64,000 nucleotides of DNA from Serratia proteamaculans (GTDB taxonomy: Bacteria; Pseudomonadota; Gammaproteobacteria; Enterobacterales; Enterobacteriaceae), in NCBI RefSeq assembly GCF_008830365.1, contig NZ_WBKI01000002.1, positions 744,001 through 808,000 on the forward strand, given 5' to 3'. Shown here piece by piece: positions 57,471-64,000 of the stretch (positions are counted from its first letter, which is position 1; each line of letters opens with the position of its first letter). The notes below the pieces were generated by a model. The model ran no database searches. It had not been told where the DNA came from and was given only the letters and a program-made list of their open reading frames with translations. The translations under genes and the position numbers were made by a program.

Positions 57471-59594
57471 TCAGAAATCAACGCTAGCACCCAGCACCAC
57501 TTCACGCGGTTCCCCCACTGCCACGCGTAAATTGCCGCCGCTGGAAGGGTAATAGGTTTTGTCGAACAGGTTTTTTACATTCAACTGCCATTTCACCCGG
57601 TAACCATTCACCGGCATGGTGTAAGCAGCAAAGGCGTCGGCGACGGTGTAGTTATCAAGATTAAAGCTGTTGGCAGCATCACCCGGACGGCGCCCTACGT
57701 AACGCACACCGGCCCCCATTCGCACGTTGTCCCCGCTGTACAACCCTGGGGAACCCAGATCCTGCGTCAGGAACAATGAGGCAGTATGACGCGCTACGTT
57801 GGTCATTTCTTTGCCTTTGTTGTCAGGATCATCCACCACCCGCGCGTCGGTATAGGCATAAGACCCGATCAGGCTCAGGGAGTCGGTAAGATTTCCGGCG
57901 ACATCCAGCTCCACACCCTGCGAGCGCACACGCCCAGCGGTACGGGTGACGGTTTCCCCATTCACCAACTCGCTGACCATCACGTTGCGTTTGGTGATGT
58001 CAAACAGCGCCAGCGTGCCGGTAATACCATTCGGCAACTCAAGCTTGCTGCCCACTTCCCAGGCCTTGCCTTGTTCCGGAGGCAACGAACCAATCTGGCT
58101 GGCGATGGAAGAGTTCGGCTTGAAAGACTCGGTGTAGCTGCTGTACAGCGACACATACGGCGTCAGCTTGTAAACCACCCCGGCACGCGGCACCAGTTTG
58201 CCGTCGGAGCTGTCGGTATTAGTGACAAACGGGCGCCCCTTGCCGGCAAACACGTCAAAAGCGTCGTAGCGCAATCCGCCCATCACCAGCCATTTATCGG
58301 TCAGTTGCACGGAGTCCTGCATAAACCAGCCGTAGCTGGTGAGGTTTTCACGCTGATCGCTGTCTTTGGCACTGACGGCGTTCGAGGTGGGCATCTGGCC
58401 ATACACAGGATTGTAGATATTGAAATCGCTATTCTTTTTACCGCGGATCATATCGCCGCGGTAGGTGCGGTTATCTTCAAAATCAAAGCCGAACAGCATC
58501 TGGTGGTTGATACTGCCCCAATCGACGTCACCGTTGAGCGTCAGTTGCACCGCATTGGCATGGCTAACGGCGTGGGCGGTGGCGTCAGCCTGCCGCGACA
58601 GCACGCCAGTTTCAGGATCCAAAGCCAGCGCACGCGCCTGATTGTCACTGTAGCTGTTGCGGCTGTAGGCGTAAGTCAGCGAGCTTTTCCAGCTCTCATT
58701 CAGCACCTGATCGACCTGTAAAGTAACGCTATCCTGATCGCCACGCGTGGCGTTATAACCTTCGTCGAAGCGGCGGTCGCGCGGCGTATTCACCGGCTTG
58801 CCGGTACGCGAATCGATGATGGTGCCGCGATCGAACGGCACCAGATATTCCATATGCTCGTAGGCAACGCGCACCGTGGTGCTCTCGCCGTACCACATCA
58901 ACGACGGCGCGATCACCGTCTGGCGATTACGCCCGAAGTTGCGCCAGTAGTCAGTTTCGTCATGATCGACAATCATCCGATAGGCGAATCCGGAAGTCCC
59001 CAACGGTCCGGTAACGTCCAACTGGCCGCCACCGCCCTTGAAACTGCTGCCCCAGCCTTCCACATGGGTATGTTGCTGCAACTGCGGCTTCTTGGTGATC
59101 ATATTGATCATCCCGCCCGGCTCACCCATGCCGTACAACATCGAGGCCGGGCCTTTCAGCACCTCAACCCGTTCGGTGGTGGGGGTAAAGTTGCGTGCCT
59201 GCACCGAGCGCACACCGTCACGCAGAATTGAGCCGTCGCGGTTATCGCCAAAGCCACGCTTCATCACCGCGTCCTGAGTTCCGCCCAAGGTATTCGCCTG
59301 GGTGATACCGCTGACGTTATACAAAGCCTCATCCAGGCTGCTGACCGCCTGATCGGTAATCACCTGCTGCGGCACCACGTCGATAGCCTGCGGCACGTTC
59401 AGCAAGCTGGTTTCCGTGCGGGTACCGGTCACGCTGGTCAGCGGCTGATAGCTTTGCACGCCATCGGTCTGCGCCTGGCCGACCACCACCAGGGTCTCGC
59501 CCTTCTGTGCAGTTTTGTCGGCACCGATCGCCGATGCAGAAGCACAGGCTGCCAAAGGCAGTGCACACCACCAGCCACGCTGAGTGTTATTCAT
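57471..59594 (-). CDS. TonB-dependent ferric siderophore receptor
   Basis: A 707-residue outer-membrane receptor. After a signal peptide (about 24 residues) comes a TonB-box-like GETLVVVGQAQ, a plug domain with PQAIDVVPQQVITDQ and VEVLKGPASMLYGMGEPGGMINMITKKP, and a beta barrel ending with aromatic Phe (GASVDF). It resembles the FhuA/FoxA/FcuA group that takes hydroxamate siderophores, but the ligand cannot be fixed. It overlaps the binding-protein gene by 8 bp, so both form one Fur-controlled operon. Confidence 0.9.
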   Translation of the reverse strand: MNNTQRGWWCALPLAACASASAIGADKTAQKGETLVVVGQAQTDGVQSYQPLTSVTGTRTETSLLNVPQAIDVVPQQVITDQAVSSLDEALYNVSGITQANTLGGTQDAVMKRGFGDNRDGSILRDGVRSVQARNFTPTTERVEVLKGPASMLYGMGEPGGMINMITKKPQLQQHTHVEGWGSSFKGGGGQLDVTGPLGTSGFAYRMIVDHDETDYWRNFGRNRQTVIAPSLMWYGESTTVRVAYEHMEYLVPFDRGTIIDSRTGKPVNTPRDRRFDEGYNATRGDQDSVTLQVDQVLNESWKSSLTYAYSRNSYSDNQARALALDPETGVLSRQADATAHAVSHANAVQLTLNGDVDWGSINHQMLFGFDFEDNRTYRGDMIRGKKNSDFNIYNPVYGQMPTSNAVSAKDSDQRENLTSYGWFMQDSVQLTDKWLVMGGLRYDAFDVFAGKGRPFVTNTDSSDGKLVPRAGVVYKLTPYVSLYSSYTESFKPNSSIASQIGSLPPEQGKAWEVGSKLELPNGITGTLALFDITKRNVMVSELVNGETVTRTAGRVRSQGVELDVAGNLTDSLSLIGSYAYTDARVVDDPDNKGKEMTNVARHTASLFLTQDLGSPGLYSGDNVRMGAGVRYVGRRPGDAANSFNLDNYTVADAFAAYTMPVNGYRVKWQLNVKNLFDKTYYPSSGGNLRVAVGEPREVVLGASVDF

Positions 59595-60702
59595 TATTTA
59601 ACTGACTCCAATAGGTCCCTGAAAAAGGTAACGGCAAAAATTGTTGATATAACTGCTTAAAGGTCTGCTGCGGGTTGATGTCTGCAAACAGATCCGGATA
59701 GAAGGCTTTGGCGAACATCTCAACCGCCACCACGTGGTAAGGGCTGAGATAGAAGTTGTGCCAGATGCTCCAGGCCTGGTGGTTTCTTATTGCTTTCAGG
59801 TTGGCGAGCATCGGCTGTTTTTGCATAACCCTGCGGAAGCTCTCATCGGCTTCCTGCTGGGTGACCAGTGGCCCAAGGCGTAGATCGGAGAAATGCTTGC
59901 CCTGCGGCCCGGCCATGCCTGTGGCAATGTAGATGTCAGGATTGGCGGTCAGGATGGTTTCCGGGTTCAGCTCACCGTAGACGCCCTTGATGCTGGCGCT
60001 GGCAATATTGTCACCGCCGGCAAAGGCCAGCAGGTCGCCGAGGTTGCCATGGGCCGCCGTGGTGCAGCAGGTTTCGCGCCGCCCGAGGTGCAGGTGCAGC
60101 ATCACCTTGGGTTTCGGCCCCTGGTAGCCGGCCAGCCGCTGCTGGATCACCGTCATATGCTTCTGATAGAAGCTGATGAATTGGTCTGCACGCTGCTGAC
60201 GGTTAAGCACCTCCCCCAACAGGCGGACGCTCGGCACGGTGTTATTCAGCAAATCGACCCGTAAATCGACGTAGATCACCGCAATGCCGGCCTTGCTCAA
60301 CGTACTCAGCACTAAATCGCTGTCGCCCTCTTCCCGTGCATAGCGCGCAAGGATCACCAGATCCGGCTTCAACCGGATCAGGTTTTCAATATTAACCTGG
60401 CGAAAATTGCCCTTGCTGATAGAAGGTATCGCTTTGATCTGTGGGAATTTCTGCGTATAGAGCTGCCAGCTTTGCGCATCGAAACGCGCCATATCTTCTG
60501 GCCAGCCGACGATACGCTGGGCAGGGTTACCCGGCTCCAGCAGCGCCAGGGTATACAACATTCGGCTCTCGCCCAGCACGATGCGCTGTGGGTTGTCTGG
60601 CACTTTCACCTGACGGCCAATGATGTCGGTGACCATTTTAGCCTGAACGCCAAAAGCGCCGAGTAGCAGGGAAAGCAGCAGAAAAATGAGGGAATTGCGC
60701 AT
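59587..60702 (-). CDS. Iron-siderophore ABC transporter binding protein
   Basis: A 371-residue periplasmic binding protein of the FepB/FhuD superfamily. It has a signal peptide (MRNSLIFLLLSLLLGAFGVQA), then VTDIIGRQVKVPDNPQRIVLGESRMLYTL and LIRLKPDLVILARYA. An unusual RRETCCTTAAHGN segment lies near residue 210. No permease or ATPase gene is next to it, so those parts must come from elsewhere. A Fur box lies 34 bp upstream of the start. Confidence 0.88.
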   Translation of the reverse strand: MRNSLIFLLLSLLLGAFGVQAKMVTDIIGRQVKVPDNPQRIVLGESRMLYTLALLEPGNPAQRIVGWPEDMARFDAQSWQLYTQKFPQIKAIPSISKGNFRQVNIENLIRLKPDLVILARYAREEGDSDLVLSTLSKAGIAVIYVDLRVDLLNNTVPSVRLLGEVLNRQQRADQFISFYQKHMTVIQQRLAGYQGPKPKVMLHLHLGRRETCCTTAAHGNLGDLLAFAGGDNIASASIKGVYGELNPETILTANPDIYIATGMAGPQGKHFSDLRLGPLVTQQEADESFRRVMQKQPMLANLKAIRNHQAWSIWHNFYLSPYHVVAVEMFAKAFYPDLFADINPQQTFKQLYQQFLPLPFSGTYWSQLNNE

Positions 60703-60735
60703 CAGTAAGCCGGATTAGCTAAATTATGCGCGCAT

Positions 60736-60754
60736 GATAATCACTCTCATTAGC
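60736..60754. promoter_or_regulatory. Fur box upstream of siderophore uptake operon
   Basis: GATAATCACTCTCATTAGC matches 14 of 19 bases of GATAATGATAATCATTATC, with both outer arms nearly intact. Position 34-52 bp upstream of the binding-protein start fits iron repression. Confidence 0.7.
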
Positions 60755-60920
60755 ACTTTCAATCCCAACACGCTCGGAGCGGGTCAAATCCGCTGAATTA
60801 CGCTATTTCGACGCTGATGCGTGCAAAACCGCTGTAAATACGGTTTTATAAAGTTAAAAATTTGGTCGATAACCCGATTATGGAAGAGCCAGATTGGCTG
60901 AAGATTCAGGAGGTACGGAG

Positions 60921-61382
60921 ATGACCCAACGCATTATTCCCCTGACGGAGCGCCCAGAGTTCAGCGACGTCTGTGCCGCATGGGCATTTGGGCAATGGGG
61001 CTCGCAACGCGGTGGTTCGCTGGAACGCACGCGTCAGCGCTTTGCACTGTGTACCCAGCCGAGTGAAGACTACACCACGTTGTTGATGCTTGAGGGGGAG
61101 CGCCCACTGGGAATGGCCAGCCTGTGGCCGAGCGATGATCATCACCGGATGGACCTTTCCCCCTGGCTGGCGGGGGTGTTTGTTCATCCTGACCACCGTC
61201 GTCAGGGGATCGCGCAACGCCTGGAGGCCGCCATCGTACAATTGGCGCGCCAACGCAATCACCCGGTATTACACCTGATCACCGATCAATCCGATGCGCT
61301 GTATACGGGTTGGGGCTGGCAAACCATCGAACGTCGGCAACAATATGAAGAGCAGGTAGTGGTGATGGAAAAAAGGCTTTAG
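60921..61382 (+). CDS. GNAT-family N-acetyltransferase
   Basis: A 153-residue acetyltransferase with the acetyl-CoA motif GVFVHPDHRRQGIAQRLEAAI and C-terminal LYTGWGWQTIERRQQYEEQVVVMEK. The ATG at 60921 has AGGAGG 7 bp upstream; the frame is open nine codons earlier. Substrate unknown. Its stop codon directly abuts the stop of the convergent methyltransferase gene. Confidence 0.87.
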   Translation: MTQRIIPLTERPEFSDVCAAWAFGQWGSQRGGSLERTRQRFALCTQPSEDYTTLLMLEGERPLGMASLWPSDDHHRMDLSPWLAGVFVHPDHRRQGIAQRLEAAIVQLARQRNHPVLHLITDQSDALYTGWGWQTIERRQQYEEQVVVMEKRL

Positions 61383-61940
61383 CTAACGCGGCGTACAGAC
61401 ATACACCAGCGCCGGCGGGAAGTTACGCACCACCCGCAGCCGTTTCCAGTGGAAATAGCGGGACAGCAGCTTTTCTGACAGATGGCTGTACTGGAACAAC
61501 ACCAGGGTCCCGTTGCGTGCACGCAAGCATTGCTGTGCCTGCTGCAAAATACGGATACTGATTTTAAGCGGGATCGACAGCAGCGGCAGGCAGGAAAACA
61601 CCACGTCGTAATCACGGGCCATCTGTTCCGCCGAGCGGTCCATCACCTGCAGGCGTCGATCGTCAATTTTCCGTAGCTGATGAACAAAATGGGATTGGAT
61701 TTCGAAGGCCTCAAGCGAAGCATCGGCACGCATGCGCCCCAATATCCGCTTGGTCAACACACCGTCCGCCGCACCAAGCTCCGCGATCGACAGCGCGCCG
61801 GTCCATTCAATCTGATTGACCATCGCCTGGCACAGCCAGGGAGAAGAAGGCGCCAGTGTGCCAATGGTTCGCGGCGAAGCCATAAACTGCTGGAGGTAGG
61901 AAAAGTGGTTCTTCAGTTGCAGCCGTGTCGCATTTAACAT
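61383..61940 (-). CDS. Class I SAM-dependent methyltransferase, phospholipid-methyltransferase-like
   Basis: A 185-residue protein. The AdoMet loop is IAELGAADGVLTKRIL, and a catalytic-type segment VVFSCLPLLSIPL follows at about residue 110. The early FMASPRTIGTLAPSSPWL is common in the PmtA-like group that methylates phosphatidylethanolamine, but rRNA-methylase-like proteins look alike. The start MLNATRLQLKNHFSYL has AGGAGGC upstream. Confidence 0.78.
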   Translation of the reverse strand: MLNATRLQLKNHFSYLQQFMASPRTIGTLAPSSPWLCQAMVNQIEWTGALSIAELGAADGVLTKRILGRMRADASLEAFEIQSHFVHQLRKIDDRRLQVMDRSAEQMARDYDVVFSCLPLLSIPLKISIRILQQAQQCLRARNGTLVLFQYSHLSEKLLSRYFHWKRLRVVRNFPPALVYVCTPR

Positions 61941-62058
61941 TGGGGCCTCCTTAGGTTGAGTAGCCACCAATCTGAACTCAATTCCTTAAGTATTCATTAA
62001 CATGTTTCCTAAAACCACCGACACAGTTGTAATAAAATGCGACTGACTACAGGCAAAA

Positions 62059-62161
62059 AAACGGTTGTGGTCATCATCATCGGGTAAGCCAGGAATGGCA
62101 TTACCGGTCAGATTATTATCCACAACCGTTTATTTTATCGGCCACCTATTACAGTGGCCGA
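62059..62161. repeat. Nested inverted repeats, possible structured RNA or terminator
   Basis: A 12-bp inverted repeat AAACGGTTGTGG / CCACAACCGTTT (62059-62070 and 62120-62131) with a 49-nt loop is followed by a second 8-bp hairpin TCGGCCAC / GTGGCCGA (62138-62161). They lie between the methyltransferase and DUF1471 genes, both on the minus strand. The second hairpin could end DUF1471 transcripts; the first has an A-run on its left (U-run on the minus strand) and also fits a terminator. Confidence 0.6.
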
Positions 62162-62182
62162 ATTGTATTTATTGCCGGATTA

Positions 62183-62467
62183 CTAGCGGTATATTTCCGC
62201 ATTACCACGCCAGTTGCTGGAATCTCCCGGGGTGTCCAGCCCGATAATACGTAGGTGGCTGGCACCATCGGCCTGAGCTTTTTCTTTCAGCGCGTGAACC
62301 GCATCACCCGGTGAACCACTGACGCCGGAAACCGATACCACGCCAAGGCTCTGCAGGCCGCTGGCCTGCTCTGTACTGACCTGTTTTACCGACGACAGCG
62401 GCGCTGCAAAGGAAGAGAACGAAGCGGCTGCCAATAGAACTGCTGCAATGCCAGGTAATAGTTTCAT
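62183..62467 (-). CDS. DUF1471 (YhcN/BhsA-type) periplasmic protein
   Basis: A 94-residue exported protein. The signal peptide MKLLPGIAAVLLAAASFSSFAAP is followed by the DUF1471 domain, with SSVKQVSTEQASGLQSLGVVSVSG and the usual ending ASHLRIIGLDTP...GNAEIYR. Members often respond to stress or biofilm growth. The start has TGGAGTT upstream; the frame opens 13 codons earlier. Confidence 0.87.
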   Translation of the reverse strand: MKLLPGIAAVLLAAASFSSFAAPLSSVKQVSTEQASGLQSLGVVSVSGVSGSPGDAVHALKEKAQADGASHLRIIGLDTPGDSSNWRGNAEIYR

Positions 62468-62776
62468 GATTAACTCCAGGTGTTTTTGTTTATTTTCTCG
62501 TATCAATGGAGTTAATTATCCGCCAGGCAATGAAAATAGACGTAATCCAATGTAAAGAACATCAATCATTGTGATGGAAATAAGGAGGAGGTGCGTGCAG
62601 ATATGTCTTACAGGGAATAATAGCGGACTACACAGCGACTCTACTCCCGGCAGATGACAATTAAAAGTCCGTTTGGTCAGGGAAAGATAAAAAACCTCAC
62701 TTTTAAGATTTCTCTCTCACCCACAGGTGGCTGAACTACGCTATTGCTTAAGGTTATCATTTTGGAAGGATCCCCT
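62468..62776. other. 309-bp gap between DUF1471 gene and ltrA
   Basis: It should hold the two divergent promoters. The only coding hint is a strong ribosome site AAGGAGG at 62582-62588 in front of a 20-codon frame at 62595-62657 (see findings). Confidence 0.5.
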
Positions 62777-63958
62777 ATGTCGCAAACCTTGCTTCGTGTG
62801 CGTGATGGTCGTGGCGCCTCGGTTTCGTTCTCGGAACTGTTATTCGACCTGATCTACGTTTTTGCCGTGACCCAACTTTCCCACTATCTGCTGCACCATC
62901 TGACGTTGACCGGTGCGCTGGAAACCCTGCTGTTGTGGTTTGCCGTCTGGCTGGCGTGGCAATACACCGCCTGGGTCACCAACTGGTTTAACCCGGACAC
63001 CCGGCCCATCCGTATCCTGCTGTTCGCCATCATGCTGCTGGGGCTATTCGCCTCCTCCGCGCTACCCCAGGCGTTTGGTGAACGCGGGCTGATGTTCGCG
63101 CTGTTCTATGTAGCCATTCAGGTTGGCCGCTCGCTGGTGGTGCTGAAGCTGCTCCCCGCCCACCATCCACTGAAGCAAAACTTTCGGCGCATTCTCGGCT
63201 GGATGTGCATTTCGGCGCTGTTCTGGATCCTCGGCGGGCTGGCGGAAGGCCATCACCGGCTGTTGCTGTGGGCCATCGCGGTGCTGTGCGAATACGTTTC
63301 GCCGATGTTCGGTTTCCGCCTGCCGGTGCTTGGTCGCTCCGACAGCAGCAGTGAATGGACCATCGAAGGCCATCATCTGGCGGAACGCTGCCAACTGTTC
63401 GTGATAGTGGCATTGGGGGAAACCATTCTGATCACCGGCTCCACCCTCAGCGAAATGGAGTCCTGGAGCGCGCCGGTACTGATTGCGTCTTTGGTGGCCT
63501 TTCTCGGCAGCCTGGCGATGTGGTGGGTCTATTTCGATACCAGCAGCAAAGCCGGTAGCCATGCTATCAGCCAGGCGGAAAACCCCGGGCAACTGGGTGC
63601 CAACTTCCATTATGTTCATGTGGTACTGGTTGGCGCGATCATCGTCTGCGCCGTCGCCAATGAGCTGGTGATTGCCCACCCTGACGGCCATATCAACAAC
63701 GTGACAGCGGCGGTGCTGCTGCTCGGCCCGGCGATTTATCTGCTCGCCAATGCGCTGTACAAGCGACTAGTATATCGCCGTTTTCCGCTATCGCATCTGC
63801 TGGGGCTGATCGCGCTGGCGGTGCTGGCACCGATTGCCTATCTCACCGATTTATTGATGGTGAACGGCCTGACCACACTGATTATGGTGGCCGTGGCGAT
63901 ATGGGAAAGCATCTCGCGTGGCAAAGCGTCACAGGCTAACCGCGACGCTATCATATAA
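62777..63958 (+). CDS. Low temperature requirement protein A (LtrA) family membrane protein
   Basis: A 393-residue membrane protein with about ten helices. Family parts are VSFSELLFDLIYVFAVTQLSH, ERCQLFVIVALGETILITG and WWVYFDTSSKAGSHAI. The family is named from Listeria growth at low temperature; its molecular role is unknown. The ATG at 62777 has GGAAGGA upstream, and gives the typical MSQTLLRVRDGRGASVSF start. Confidence 0.85.
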   Translation: MSQTLLRVRDGRGASVSFSELLFDLIYVFAVTQLSHYLLHHLTLTGALETLLLWFAVWLAWQYTAWVTNWFNPDTRPIRILLFAIMLLGLFASSALPQAFGERGLMFALFYVAIQVGRSLVVLKLLPAHHPLKQNFRRILGWMCISALFWILGGLAEGHHRLLLWAIAVLCEYVSPMFGFRLPVLGRSDSSSEWTIEGHHLAERCQLFVIVALGETILITGSTLSEMESWSAPVLIASLVAFLGSLAMWWVYFDTSSKAGSHAISQAENPGQLGANFHYVHVVLVGAIIVCAVANELVIAHPDGHINNVTAAVLLLGPAIYLLANALYKRLVYRRFPLSHLLGLIALAVLAPIAYLTDLLMVNGLTTLIMVAVAIWESISRGKASQANRDAII

Positions 63959-63966
63959 AGAAGGAA

Positions 63967-63986
63967 ACAGGGGGCCATGCCCCTGT
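63967..63986. terminator. Hairpin after ltrA-family gene
   Basis: A 7-bp stem ACAGGGG / CCCCTGT 9 bp past the stop codon, without a T-run before the window ends. Confidence 0.4.
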
Positions 63987-64000
63987 GAGTTTGATGGCAA

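Overview
The window looks like a chromosomal segment of a Serratia-type enterobacterium. Its core genes follow the Escherichia coli K-12 order around 8.5-9.5 min: ribH-ribD-nrdR-yajI, secF-secD-yajC-tgt-queA, acpH, malZ, proY-brnQ, phoR-phoB, sbcD-sbcC, mak, rdgC, ppnP, yaiA, aroL. Most proteins are close to their E. coli versions in length and motifs. The genus is an inference from gene content (a D-lyxose isomerase operon, a tetrathionate reductase cluster and a MITE-like repeat).

Layout. 0-2.5 kb: riboflavin genes, nrdR and the lipoprotein gene yajI. 2.5-9.9 kb: tetrathionate respiration, with ttrBCA divergent from ttrSR, placed between yajI and secF. 10-16.3 kb: protein export (secDF-yajC), queuosine tRNA modification (tgt, queA) and acpH. 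16.4-23.6 kb: an OxyR-type peroxiredoxin gene, ggt, malZ, ybdG, a small unknown gene and a higBA toxin-antitoxin pair. 23.6-31.2 kb: proY, brnQ, a MetE-like gene behind tandem met boxes, and phoBR with a PstS-like gene behind a Pho box. 31.4-38.1 kb: sbcDC, an orphan BglG/LicT antiterminator gene with its own RNA leader, a PIN-domain remnant and mak. 38.3-47.9 kb: a sugar island with ABC importer, D-lyxose isomerase, class II aldolase and PfkB kinase, flanked by a response regulator gene on one side and a hybrid histidine kinase gene on the other. 48-56.7 kb: rdgC, ppnP, an aroM-DUF1177-OPT transporter-iclR unit, yaiA, three small regulator or unknown genes and aroL. 56.8-64 kb: GNAT genes, a Fur-type siderophore uptake pair, a methyltransferase, a DUF1471 protein and ltrA.

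The accessory genes sit as self-contained, locally regulated cassettes at the joints between conserved operons. The two most interesting are: (1) aroM-DUF1177-OPT-iclR, where the same GTTCCA-N5-TGGAAC palindrome lies before the transporter gene and before the iclR gene, which suggests one uncharacterised uptake and breakdown pathway under autoregulated IclR control; (2) the bglG leader, where a 44-bp MITE-like repeat sits inside what would otherwise be a recognisable BglG/LicT antiterminator RNA. No tRNA, rRNA, CRISPR array, intact insertion sequence or prophage was seen. All operator and RNA calls were made by eye against family consensus sequences; no searches were run.
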